DNA of 64,000 nt from Mesodorylaimus sp. YZB2_4 (lineage: Eukaryota > Nematoda > Enoplea > Dorylaimida > Dorylaimidae), in NCBI GenBank assembly GCA_030248295.1, contig JASANH010001455.1, positions 248,001-312,000 of the forward strand, given 5' to 3'. The notes beneath the pieces were generated by a model that was given only the letters and a program-made list of their open reading frames with translations, was not told the origin of the DNA and searched no databases. Shown here piece after piece: positions 23,772-35,587 of the stretch. Each line of letters starts with the position of its first letter. The first letter of the stretch is position 1. The position numbers and the translations under genes are program-made.

Positions 23772-25479
23772 CGGTGGGAGCAACGAAGAGAATGGAGGCA
23801 GATGGTGGTGGTGGAGAAACGTAATGATGTCGTGATGGAACCTAGACATGACTTGTGGTATTTGCATGGAGCACTGTTCTGCTATCGTGATTAAAACTGG
23901 TTGTTCGTGCTGATTTGGTCCTCGGCTTTGCAGTACTATCGCTTTTCTATTATTAGCCACTAAGAGTCAAACCCTAGAAAAAGCTCGCTGCTCACTATGT
24001 ATAAATATCTTTTTCAAAGATATTGAATCTACGGGACTGCGCAAACATACAGGACTGTGTGACGTGCAATCTACGCTCACCTGACGACGGGCTCGGGCTG
24101 ATCTTACGCGAGCGGTCCCAGGTCTTCAATAGCCCAAGCCTAGTAGACAGGCAGACTATTGATCCCAATTCCCCAACAAACCACTCAGGCGTGGGCTGCA
24201 ACTGCTCTGTGCAATGGTACACTAGCTTGGCTGCTGGTCAAATAAACCCTGTCCTAAGAATACCCACGCGGGCAGCAGTTCCACTGTCGATGGCGCACTA
24301 GACTTGCGTCAACATCAGAGGATCGTTTACGAAGCCGCGAATACAAGACGATGTCTCATTGTCAGTCCAAGATCGTACCGGAGAATCCGGAGACGAATCA
24401 AGTACAGCCGAGTGCGCTTAGTATCACCAGCTCCGGACGGGAAGAAAATGTGACAATATCCGGACTGTGACTAAAACCGAAGTACACTCTAAAATGGCCA
24501 AAACATTACTTTTATGCGTTTTTTCGAATTTCGTATCATTTTCATATATCCTTCGCGTTTTAAAAGCTCTTGTGACCAGAGCAATCAAAATTATGAGGAT
24601 GTGTCAGATCAAAGCTGAAGCAAAAAGGTGCCATGCGCTTTCATGCAAGCGTTTTCTTGCGAGAAATCCAAGAGTGTAAATGTGACGCTTTTCTCATGCT
24701 TATTCCGATTGACCAAGAAATTTATGTGACAATAAATGGACTAAGCCATATTCAGTGTGATAATAAGCGAACTCAATATGCACACAAAGTATAGGGAAAA
24801 AATTCGGGGCTTCGAAAACCTGTGACATTATCCGGTGTGACTGTAAGTGGACTCGACTGTACCTGCCCTGACACCAAGTCATGCATAGTGAGTCATAAAA
24901 CAAGTACTGTATATCGACAGGCTACAGTGATACTCTATCGATAACGATTGAGTAAGTACTGTGTGATGCTACTGTACTTCAGGGAGTCTTGTCTTCCTAA
25001 CTTCTGCCCCCTAGATTTTTCCTTCCTAAATACACTCACAATTCACTCCCAGCACGTTTCAGATGCTTTTCAATTCGATCATGAATTTAAGAGCCATGAT
25101 CACTAGTTTTCTAACCCAATTGCTTCATAGGCTGATGACCGTACTAATCAGCCATGACACTGTAGATGTGCAAAAACGGACCTGCATAAGCGCCAACACG
25201 AATGTTGGATGACTATAATACAAAGCTGCAGGCTGCCATAATTCCTAGCATACAGCAAAGAGTGGGCAAGGACTCACATAGTCGTTGGGTGAATCGAGTT
25301 GACTGAGAGAGTGACAAAAGCGGAACAGGTTGAGTGGGAACAGACAAGGGCATGACACTTTGATATGGCTAGCTTGGAGAAGGAGATTGGGCCTACGAAT
25401 CTTTGTTGGATAATAACGGTGCCTTGTGTTAATTGCAAACACATGGCACAGGCTACGATAATCACTCGTGACTTGGACC
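23772..25479. other. Intergenic, no gene seen
   Basis: Begins with the CDC48 3' flank. Between 24450 and 24860 three loosely similar words occur (GTGACAATATCCGG, GTGACAATAAATGG, GTGACATTATCCGG), suggesting an old repeat without clear ends. No supported exon. Confidence 0.4.
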
Positions 25480-25604
25480 ATGTCATGTCATGCCATGTCA
25501 TATTTTCTCCAGAGCCAAGCACCATACAGCGCACTCAAGGGGAGTCGAACCCTCCCAACCAGCGTGAGAGGAAGACGCCTTAACCCGCTAGGCCACGACC
25601 CGGG
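25480..25604 (-). repeat. SINE family B, best-preserved copy (B3)
   Basis: On the minus strand it has a tRNA-like head GTGGCCTAGCGGGTTAAGGC (A box), a B box GGGTTCGACTCCCC about 35 bases on, then TTGAGTGCGCTGTATGGTGC, TTGGCTCTGGA and a tail of ATGACATGG/ATGACATGAC units. Internal pol III promoter plus short tandem tail is the tRNA-SINE layout. Confidence 0.88.
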
Positions 25605-26390
25605 TTCGCGGCTCTCTGACTTCGACGATCGGGGGGCCTGATCAGCATGATCAGTCTCTAGCTGTTGACCATCTTACAACTCCCGCTTCCTTCGGGAAGA
25701 ATGGTCTTCCCGAGGAGTGACATGTGTCTTTTTTTTCAACCTTTGGGTGCGGCATGTGCCATGTGGCAGGGGGTGAAGTGTGGCGGGCAAAATGTAGCAA
25801 CGAAGTTTCCTGTCTCTAATTTCATTAAAAACGGTCCTATGCAAGCTGCCTCCTAACGTAAGCTGGAAAGAGTATGACACAGATTTGAAGGCAAGAAGTC
25901 TCTGGGATAATCTTTTTTCAAGTAGTCGCTCTTACATGAGCGCATCTTCAATCTAGTCCTTCTTAAATCATTGAGAAAAATGAGAATTGACTCGAGTCAA
26001 GTTTTTGAGTTGAGACATCTAAGCGTGTCCCACAAATCCCCGTCGTCATTTTCACTGTGTCCTCCAAAAATCCTTTTTTGTTTCCAATTAAATGTGTGTG
26101 AACAAGTTGGTAGTGAACAGTACGCTCACCCTTCTCATTCCTATTTTTCTCGCTCAACTGTGACGCCGAGTTGATGCAACACGTTCTAGTCCATTTGACG
26201 ACTCGAACAAAAAGTGCATGCAAGTAATGTCGGTCAGTACGCCATGCCCGGGCCACTCAAGCACAATTTGACGAGATTCGCGTAAACGCATGTCACGAGT
26301 GACCTAGTTTAGCCCATAATCTATTTGTTATGGGAACGAGTGACAAGGTGAAGGCCACTTTCAGCCTGATTTCCTTTCCGGAGCTCTCCC
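25605..26390. other. Upstream region of the DM13 gene, no gene seen
   Basis: No supported exon. The 3' end is the promoter region of the DM13-protein gene. Confidence 0.45.
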
Positions 26391-26400
26391 CATATATAAC
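26391..26400 (+). promoter_or_regulatory. TATA box of the DM13 gene
   Basis: CATATATAAC lies 54 bases before the start codon at 26454, which leaves room for a start site near 26420 and a short leader. An ATG immediately after the box would fall upstream of that start site. Confidence 0.6.
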
Positions 26401-26453
26401 ATGGCCAACCAGGCCCAGCAATTTTGTCTTCACTACACCATTCGGCTCACAAG

Positions 26454-29400
26454 ATGCGACTAATCTATCCGGCACTCCCACTCCTTCTCGCCATCTTGTG
26501 GTCAGCTAATGGCCAGCAAGCATCGTCGCCTTATTACGGACTGCCCTTAGGGTCCATCTTCTATAGCAGCACTGCCACGCAAGGCGAAGTGTATGTTGCG
26601 GAACCAAAAAAATTGATTATTGTCAACTTCCAACATGGAGGGGAGCCTGGATGTGAGTGAGAGTATGTCTCGAAAGTCTGCTTGACGAGAGGGTTTCTTG
26701 TAGGTACGTCGTTCATGGTCGGTCCGCCAGTCCAAGGCACTAATGTAAGCATCGCACCGAGTAAGGACGGAGTCATACTTGCTGTGCAACAGAAGAATCC
26801 TAAGAGAAGAAGGCGGCAAGGAGTGTTGAATGGTAAGTCAGGTGTCCCTGAGTATCTCACAGGTCATGCTAGTACAGGTCATCCGAGCTTAGGCTCCCTA
26901 GCACGCATCTCTGCTGACCTTTTCGCTTCACACTGCGCAATAGGCACGGATGCAGGAATGAAAAGTTTTGCCCATCTGAAGCAGGTGTTGCTAACAAAAC
27001 ACCTGGAGCTGTCTCGTGCAGGCATGGTTGTGTTAGTGGTAGGCTTGCTAGACACATCAGCGGCTCACAGTCAATAAAATGATTCCTATGATGGTGTGGC
27101 TTCCAGTAGAAATGAAAGCAGCGAAAACTGCTTTAACTGGCTGCGATCCAGTTTAAAATTACAGCTACATTGCCATATCAGTTGTGACCATTGAGATAAA
27201 TGGTCATTGCCATAAACACTGCCCTCTAAACAGGTCCGTCAGCATCTGGAGAGCAGCCTCATCAGCCAAGAGATTCTTCTGATCCGATTCGTGGTAGTGG
27301 CAAGGGTGGCATTACCTGGGGCGACCAGCCTAAACCACAAAAGCAGCAAGAACCCAGCCGTCCCGTGGCTCCATCGAGCAATTCTGGCGGTGGCATTCAT
27401 TGGAGTGACAGTGCTGCACCACCGAATACAGGGCCAGCTGCTGTGCAACCATCGCCACAAGGTGACGTTATTCGTCTAGGAGGTGGTGATGGCCAAAAAC
27501 GACCACAGTCTAAACTTCGTGAACTACCCATCGAGTACATCGGTGGCTTGAACATACCCGATGAAGAGGAAGGAAAGGGCAATCCAAATGTGACAGCACT
27601 CCTGAATGATCCGTTCAACCCTGATCGCCCATTCATTCCAATCAACCGAGCCCCGACTGATCCCCCGCCTTCCACCACTGACACTTTCACTATCCAGTTT
27701 GGAGGTACGACATGACTTATAGCTAAATACAAACTGACAGCAAACGTGCTCCTGCTGTAGGTAAGAGAACTACTTCGCCTACCACTACCACTCAAGAGCC
27801 CCTAAAGACGTACCGTGGTTTGCCATTGCCGCCAGCCGGGCCATCAGCACCGGGCATTGCACCACCAGGAAGTCAGGACACTTCCGTAGTCCAATTGGGA
27901 GGCGATGGTAAGTCAGCCCAGTCCCCGACTCTGGCACCTTTGACCTTTCGTAATTTGCAGGAGCTGCTAAAAATGGAACTGTCGACCGAACAGAAGGAGG
28001 TAAGACACATTTACTTCGCCTTCGCCTTCTTTCTCTGCCCACACAAAATTGTTCCTACAGCTATGGCAGCTTTACATTTAGGGAACCAAACAGAATGTGG
28101 TGATGGCTGGTGCGTAGTGCCAGATCCACGCAAACGTGTGCCAGCTCCTGTGCAAGCTGCAGTTAATCTTTCTGCTCCAGTGCTTCTTCAGACGAGCACT
28201 GAACAGTCGTGTAAGCTGATAAAATTGGCGTCACGTGACATTGCCTCTGTATGCACCAGCCCTTTTGTCCTCATAACTTTCATCCTTTCTGAACTGTAAC
28301 CCGTACACGTACAGCCTTCAGGTTGTTCACTCGTTTACATCCTCACATTGCCAACTACCTGTGCTCTTAAGCTGACTGTTTTAGCCGACAATGAATCCAG
28401 GCCGTATGTTGTGGTGGACGACCGAAAAGCACAATTCCTGCCATCCGAAGTGCTGTCCAAATTGCAAAACGAACCTGCCCAATTGATAGCCACCAATAAA
28501 CCTGTCGACCAGAGCAATGAAAAATGTAAGATGTGGTTTCGTTTGGGGATACATTTTGTGTATGAGTGGGGTTTCAGCACAAGACAAGCTTCCGGTGGTT
28601 TCATTGCCGAGAGAGCTGCCATCGGTCAGATATCCACCGCCAACATTGCCCCTGGATGGAAAGTGAGCTGTGCAAAAAATAGTTTCAATGGTATCTGTGC
28701 GACCAGCTGGGCAGCCAGATCCAGGGGCGGGATATGAGAGAGACCAAAGTCGGTGGGACAGAAACTTCCGATTGAAGGAGGTCTCGCGACTATACGTGCC
28801 ATGGAACATCATCCCGAGAGGTTGATGTTTCCCAGAGAGGGGAGACCGCCAGGAATGATGGTTACACCTGTCTGCAATGCAACCTGAGTCCGTTCCAGAA
28901 AACAGTCCAGCGGGGCGGGGCATAGCGAATAGAGTCGTAAAGCTGCACAGGAAAAGGCTTCTTGAATATAGGACTCTGGACTGGGATCCTCTCTTCGTCA
29001 GCCTAGGTGCATGTAGTTAAAAGTTTCAGCATACTGTACAGCCAGCAGCAGTAGTCTGCATTTCTGGGCAGTAGTCAGCAGTAGTTTGCATTTCCACATC
29101 TTCGATGCGCAACTAACGATTGGCACGTTTGCAGCTTGACAGCCTGGCGGGCCATGGCGAGAGAGAATTATTGATCTCCCCTGGCTGGGTGACGTCAACC
29201 CGTCGGGTTGATGTTTTAGCCGTAGGTATTGTCGCAAGAGTTGCCTGCTCGTCCCACCGACTTCGGTCAGTCGCCTGCAAGGCACGGTTGCGCCGTACAT
29301 AAAGCGCCGATGACATAACTTCCACCTCCCTCCTACGCCTGTCAGGACTGATTACACCTGCCATATTTTTAAGGCACAAGAAAACCTTCTCTTCTAGCGT

Positions 29401-30427
29401 TTACTTGTTACCCAAGTTCAATGGCGAGAATATGATAGTCACTTTGCCAGAGCCGTACGAGATCAGCGATTTCCAGTGGTTTGGACTCTACGATCATTGC
29501 AAGCGTGTAAGTCAGCCTTGTCCAATGGAATCCTCCTGCCTTGCCTCTGTATACCATGTCTGGCATGGTGTGTTCTGCACAGCTCACTACACAGCAAAGC
29601 CTGCATGAGTATGTGTGGCACTGACACACAAGGCATACCACGCATGTAGCACTGACATAGCACGGTAAAGCCTGAGCATATAGTGTACTGTACATAAGTG
29701 TTGCATGCAGTCAGATATGCTGCAGACTGACATGCGCACTGTACAGCATACAGATCATCGAGTGCACACAAGATCCATACATGCCCTGGGCGTTTCATGC
29801 GTCTGGGACAAGTCAAGGCGATAGCTATCAACACACCACTTGCTTTCAGGCACGTACAGCATTCGTAAATGTTCGAGGAATCCAAGCACCGAAAGAAGTA
29901 AGGTTGGATGGCTTGCGGGGATGGCAGTACGATGTCAGTTCGGGAGATATATACGTCAAGAACTGCAATACTCTGCTGATTACTAACTTCACGTTCAGCG
30001 GCTCTGGGAAGACAGGTAGGGAAAATTTGAGAGCGTGACAATAGAATCAATATCATGCCTTGTGGCACCCAAAGTGTCCGTGGCCTCCTGTTGTGATACA
30101 CTGTGACTTCTCTTTAGACGCCTACATATATATTGGCAATGGCGCATTCCCGCATAGCATCATTCAAAAAGGACGTGCCCACATCGATGGAACCTTCCCG
30201 TATGCCAGCATCGTCACACTGGCATTCACACACTAATCCTCCGCTCCCTTTTTAGTGAAAGGTCCTTGAAGAACTTCAGTAACGAGGACATCTTGGTCAA
30301 ACTGCCCGATGGGTGGAAGACATTCGACCTGACTTGGATCTCTGTGTTCAATCCAAAAGGGAATGTCAGCTATGGGCACGTGCTGGTTCCCCCGTTGGTC
30401 GTGCCAGCCTGCGATGATCCAAACTGA
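26454..30427 (+). CDS. Secreted DM13-domain protein, first DM13 split by a long Pro/Gly-rich insert
   Basis: Twelve exons close in phase to 629 residues: 26454-26652, 26704-26832, 27234-27704, 27761-27907, 27961-27999, 28061-28210, 28385-28525, 28578-28662, 29398-29506, 29850-30015, 30118-30199 and 30256-30427. A signal peptide (MRLIYPALPLLLAILWSANG) leads into a DM13 half (QGEVYVAEPKKLIIVNFQHG). A linker of about 340 residues rich in Pro, Gly and Gln follows, then the closing half of a DM13 (MIVTLPEPYEISDFQWFGLY). A second, contiguous DM13 spans about 500-620 (DIYVKNCNTLLITNFTFSG, DAYIYIGNGAF, ILVKLPDGWKTFDLTWISVF). DM13 domains occur in Skeletor-type matrix proteins and may bind redox cofactors (family knowledge). 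The 3' neighbour, tail to tail, is a cuticle collagen. Confidence 0.85.
29150..29290 (+). repeat. Dispersed repeat family C, copy C3
   Basis: GGCCATGGCGAGAGAGAATT, then GATCTCCCCTGGCTGGGTGA, the hairpin GTCAACCCGTCGGGTTGATG, GTAGGTATTGTCGCAAGAG and CCACCGACTTCGGTCAGTCG. It lies in the DM13 gene intron 28663-29397. Confidence 0.8.
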
Positions 30428-30592
30428 GCAATGATTGGTGATCTTAGTGATTAGGTGATATTGACTGGGCATGTTACTCCTATGGTACAAGTGTTTGTGC
30501 AGGCAAGTTTCAATAGATGTGCTGATTTAAATGAGCCTGTCAGTTGATCTGATTTCAAGTGCATACGAATTCAAATGGAGCATAAAAATCAG

Positions 30593-30598
30593 TTTATT
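30593..30598 (-). terminator. Poly(A) signal of the collagen gene
   Basis: AATAAA on the minus strand, about 140 bases after the collagen stop. It falls between the two convergent genes. Confidence 0.5.
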
Positions 30599-30739
30599 TC
30601 GATCCTCTTTTACCCCCACCTTTTTGGAATGATCCCAAAGTAACAGAAACAAAAAAGTTGACTCGCAAAAAAAGTGTAGTTTCCAAGAAAACTTATGCTT
30701 TCCAGTGAAATAAGAATGGCTGTCCAGCTGTTATCCAAA

Positions 30740-31895
30740 TTAGGCTTTCTTGCTCTTCTTTTGGGAGGTTTTGAAACGGCGTGGGCAAGAACAATATTGG
30801 GCGTCTTTGCCCGGGTCGCCAGGTGGACCGCGGGGACCAGGTGTCCCTTTTTCTCCTGGGCGACCACCTGGACCTGGTGGGCCTGGAGGACCAGGTGGAC
30901 CGGGAGTACCTGGTTTGCCTGGCAGGCCACGTTCCGCGTTTCCACCGTTTGGACCGGGCTCGCCAGGCCTGCCGGGTGGACCAGGATCACCTTTTTGACC
31001 AGCTTCAGCATTACGACCAGGATCACCTGGCAGTCCAAGGTTGCCAGGTCGGCCGATATCGCCGGGAGGACCTAAGCGGGAAAGAAGGGAGTTTAAAACC
31101 ACAATCTTCACTGTTACTGTGAGCTTTCGTACCTGTCGGGCCGGGTGGTCCCGCACCGCCGTCACGTCCAGGTCCGCCGGGAATGCCGGGAATGCCCTTG
31201 TTTCCCTGCAATGAGAGGTACCTTAGCCACCTCGGACTGAGGTTCAACACGCGAATAACTTACGGCTGGACCTGCTGGGCCAGGAGCGCCGGGCGATCCA
31301 GGTGGGCCTGGTGGGCACCAGCGGCTAGAAAACACTCCTATGAGTCGGGTAAGCCCAAAGAATTGTCGAAGACTAGTCATACCAGCGTCCATCGGGGGCT
31401 AATGGAATTGGTGGGTATGTGCCTGGAAGTCCAGGCGCACCAGGCGATCCAGGCTCGCCGGGCAAGCTAAACAAGAAAATGGTGTCCATCGTGAAACGAG
31501 CTAGGATTTCTAGGACATACCCTTCGTGACCGGGCTCTCCGGGTGGACCGGGCGGTCCTGGTGGGCATTTGTTTTGAGCATTGCAATTGCAGGTTGGAGC
31601 AATTGGCGATGCCCTAGCTTTCCTCTTGACGGGCACTGCGTCACGGCTACTGCCACTCTTGATGATCAGAATCTCCTTCCAGGCGTCCTCGGCGATCACC
31701 TGCAAGAATGGGTTATGACAAGGGCCTAGAGCATTTGACGTGTGCATTCCTTACGTTGAACTCGTCCAAGTGGGTCTCGACCATGGCTTGAATATCAGAC
31801 ACCTTGTTCCAGAGGACAGGCACGAAGATCATGCATCCCATCAAGGTCAGGATACTGAACACAGTGGCGGCGCAGGCTGCTATACGAGCTGCCAT
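30740..31895 (-). CDS. Nematode cuticle collagen
   Basis: Structural protein of the cuticle, secreted and trimerised. Six exons close in frame to 289 residues, the usual length: 31755-31895, 31521-31699, 31383-31466, 31264-31324, 31133-31205 and 30740-31071. Order: the nematode collagen N-terminal hydrophobic domain ([20 protein letters not shown]), a basic processing site (KRKAR), a Cys pair (CNCNAQNKC), Gly-X-Y repeats in several blocks separated by short breaks and Cys (RWCPPG), and a Cys-containing C-terminus (YCSCPRR) with a Lys-rich tail. The N-terminal domain is found in nematode cuticle collagens, so this is the main evidence for the organism. An AT-rich leader intron and a TATA box lie upstream. 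Confidence 0.95.
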
Positions 31896-31896
31896 T

Positions 31897-32012
31897 CTAA
31901 AATAGCGACCTCATCAGAATAAGCAGTCACAAAGAAAGATTTGAATACAATGGATTTCAAAGTATTAGAAAACTTTCACGAAACTCTTTAAGAGAATCAA
32001 TTATTGACTTAC
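31897..32012 (-). other. Probable 5'-leader intron of the collagen gene
   Basis: On the minus strand a consensus donor GTAAGT at 32012 and an acceptor TTTTAG one base before the start codon enclose 116 AT-rich bases. The acceptor abuts the ATG, so it could alternatively be a trans-splice acceptor site. Confidence 0.5.
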
Positions 32013-32090
32013 TTGGATCTCCAAACAGTACTTTAGAATCAGCTGAACGAACCAGATGCCTTTCCCAACATCGACCACTCCTTATATACC

Positions 32091-32100
32091 CAGTTTTGAG
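32091..32100 (-). promoter_or_regulatory. TATA box of the collagen gene
   Basis: GGTATATAAG on the minus strand, about 80 bases before the leader intron, so transcription would begin near 32065. Confidence 0.65.
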
Positions 32101-35100
32101 CCCTCTGGCGAGAGAGGGCGAGTGCAGTTTACTGGAAAATATTTTCAATCCAATTGTCGCCCGCCCTTTCGTTTCCGCACTGTCGAGAAACCAGGGCGCG
32201 CACATTTCTGGTTCTCACTCCTAGACAATCCATTACTTCTTCTCACCCGGGACCAACCTATTTCGGAAATTTCGTTTTTACTACAATTCTTATATCGCGA
32301 AAACTAGAAATTTCTTTCAACTCTTACCTTTTGAGTTGAGCCGCAGGACTGGACGCCATGTCGTTGGTTCCGCTCTGCTACCTTTGTGCCCTTCTCCATA
32401 ACAAAAGACGTAACGGTCATTTGAAGAAGTCATTGGGCCGAGTGGCCGAATTCTAGGCGACGCGTAAAATGTCTATGATGCAAGAATTGTTCTAGTTCTT
32501 GTGCCTTTCCTTAAAAAAAACTAGTTTTTCCGTGCATTCGAGAGAGAAAAATTTATTTGACTTGCCTTTAAACATACGACAATAGAATGTAGTTGTTCCT
32601 AACTAGGAACTCTCAGTGCCAGACGAGCCTCGATCAGATGGCCATGATAGGCTGATCAGTTTTCGCAGCAGCATTCCATCTGCGGCAGACAACAAGATGC
32701 CCATCTGAGGCACATTGGCGCTTCGGTTTTTTAGTGGTGATAGGCCTGGTTGTACTCTCAAGCACTTTAGGCCTAAAAGGCAAGTCAAGACCACGTGTGG
32801 CTGGACCCGGCATTGGAGCCTAGCAGGGTGGTGGCATTTTGTTGGTACAAGAACTCATTGTACCCCCCCCCCCCTTGATGGACTGCGTGGGCTGTCGCTT
32901 TGCCTAGCCAGCCCCGTCTTGCACACTCGATGCTAGTTCAAGCAGCAAAAAATTAATAGGCGACCGAAGTCTCATTATTAAAAGCAGTCTCGCGATCAGT
33001 AGACTAGGGCAGCTATTGTGCATAAAAACCCAATTGATGAAGTCTTAATAATGATTTATGGTTTCTTGCTAAGGATAATAATTTTTACCTAGAAATTACT
33101 TGGGATTTTCACTCTTAGCAAATCCTAACTAAATGTTACCGGGAAATTGTTCAAAATGAAAATGCGGGATTGTAGAAATAATTATTTAAATAAGTTTCAA
33201 ATACAGCTCTCAAGCCTAGTTACTAAGAACTAATACAGCACCTACAATGCTTTTAATCCGTGAAGGGCACCCCACTCTTGCACACCAAGCACAAGGCTGG
33301 TCCAGGTTTGTGGCACCCAAGAGCATACACTCATACTTTATTCATACTCAAGTACCACTGGTGCACTCAAGGAATACAAAACACAGAAATACAATATGCA
33401 AAAAGCACTTTCCTTAAAACTGCTTCCTTTAGTGAGTTAAAACAATGAAATCAACACCTGACGAGCGCAAAGCTACATCCTCGCCCCCCCCACTGTGAGT
33501 CAATTTTTTCTGTCTTTTGTCAACTGCTGCAGTACAGCTTCATGGACGCGTCTGCAAGGCCACTGTACTGACAGCTAGCAGACGACTTGCCTTTCCTCCA
33601 TTCCTTCGCTTGCTCTTCCTGTAAGGGTATCTAGCATAGGTACTCTTGCTGGTTTACGCTTCATACATTTCCAAAACGGGCAATGGTACTGGTGTCATAA
33701 GCGAGATCCCTGCAGATACTATCCGTCCCTTCGATTCCGTATTTCCCATTCTATTTTGGTACCAATCTTGGATGCCCGATGTTGTGCAATTAAGCTCGAG
33801 GCCAGCAAACCATGGCATGACAATTTTTAAATTGCCAGTTAATTTTTGGGTCTAAAAATTCGTAGGTGTGTTGTGCTGTCACGTTTTCTTTATAGAACAA
33901 TCAACAAAGCAATAGAAGGGTCTAAAAAATCAATGAAATTAGAGTAGATGGAATTTTTTCGGAGCCGCATATGCACCTGTCTATTGGTAATGCCAGACAC
34001 CCGTACGCATCATAAATTGGCTACCATGCCAATGACGGACTGTCAAGTACGGCTTGTCGATGGCTATCTCAATCGAAGAAAGGAACCAACCGAGCAGTCC
34101 ATTCGGTAAGAGGTCTTCGAATGATATCTCTTGGCTGATGCTGATTTATGCATACAGTAATTGGCGCGAGTCCTCGGCCCGTGCGCCTCGGGCCTAGTCA
34201 AGTAACTTGTTGTCCAGGGTGCTCACTCGTCTTTCTTTGAATAGATAGGCAGTGCACTGCCCTTTCGTTCCTCACTTGTCCATGATAATACTCTCGAGGT
34301 TCTAGTCTTCTTTTATCAAGCTTGTTACCGACAAACCCGCCCCGAGTGACTTAGCTGCCGATGCAATAGGGAGACGCCTCGTGCTCGTACTCGCTATTCT
34401 AGCCTTAATCAACGTCGAGGCCGGCGAGTCCGATTTGATAAATTGTCTAGAAAAACCATGTCCAAGGCACTGCTCGATCATCATCCGTGTTCGAGGGACT
34501 TAAATCGCTTCGTGTTCTTGACACAGGAAGCTACGATTCGTGCATAGATTTCCATCACTTTTTGGATTATATCGCGAAGAATTAGCGAAGGTGTGTGGGA
34601 AGGAGAGGACGGAAGCGTGGATGTCGTGCTAGCCTAGGCTCCCGAGGTCTCATTGTTTCCTCCTTCGGCTACGAGTTTGACTTATGTGAATGCACTAGTG
34701 AGAGGAAAGAACATTGAGCCATTGATTAGGCCTCTCGATTACGTTTATCCACACAGGTTACATTTTGTGTGGGTGCCATACGTCATTCATCTCGTGCCCC
34801 CAAAACTAGTCTTAGCGGGCAAGAAAGTAGAAGATAGTAGCAGGGTGGGCTTAGAAGGAGTTAGCGTCTTGAGAGCAATTGATCAAATCCAAGAGCCATT
34901 GGGTATAAGCTATGTGAGGACGAGTGACGAAATGTTTCCGTGCTTGGCTAGTTGGGAAACGCTTGGCTTGTCGGAGCTCATTCTTCTTCTCTTTAGCTTT
35001 TCCGAGTCTCCTTTTCTAAGGCGAGGTTTTTATATTCATCCTCTCTTTAGTCGTTATTCTATTCTGAAGACGATGAAAAGTTTTCCCGTCTCCCACAACG

Positions 35101-35587
35101 AAGGCGACGCCTTTTTTTAAAATGACCGCCGACATCTCGTTTGCTCTTCTCTCGGATGGATGCTCGAAAAGGTGGCTCATCTCTGGGCTCTTAGATGGTT
35201 GGCTAACGTAGCTGTCCTTTCACGACCACCCGCCGCCGGACATAGCAGTCAGGTTTAGGAAAGTAAGTTTTAATTAAGCCGAACCTTTGGAATTACATTG
35301 CTCGATCCACAGACCTGTCACTTGTTATTCGAGCCGCGGGAACAGGGTCGCCTCGGGGTTTCCAATGGACGAGCATTAGGCAGCCTTTCTAATGCCACTT
35401 CCCCTCGAGGTTTAGCCCCCAAATCAGCTTTTCCTCCATCAACATCTTAGAAAGAGTCTTTTCGCACTTTTTTAGACGCCATATCGACACGCAATTAGGA
35501 ACTCAGATTCGATGCAGTGCCAAATAGGATTAGCATCGATTACTCGTCCTCGCTCATCCTGGTAGCAAAATAGATAGCTCGTAAATA
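32101..35587. other. Long intergenic stretch before the aminergic GPCR
   Basis: A short C run lies at 32866-32877, and AT-rich sequence at 32940-33230. A 155-codon frame at 34653-35120 has no recognisable motif and ends in repetitive-looking codons, so I did not call it. Nothing else is supported. Confidence 0.4.

Noticed and set aside
24450-24870. Recurring GTGACA.TATCCGG words
   Set aside because: Three loose matches with no consistent spacing or ends. Possibly an old repeat but not definable from one window.
30750-31470. Long plus-strand open frames rich in Trp, Leu and Pro
   Set aside because: They are the antisense of the collagen Gly-X-Y repeats.
32425-32465. tRNA-like phrase GGCCGAGTGGCCGAATTCTA
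   Set aside because: It resembles an A box, but no B box, acceptor stem or cloverleaf follows. Not a tRNA gene.
34653-35120. 155-codon open frame on the plus strand
   Set aside because: No motif, no signal peptide or helix pattern, unusual codon composition and no splice-consistent neighbours. Probably chance in the upstream region of the GPCR.
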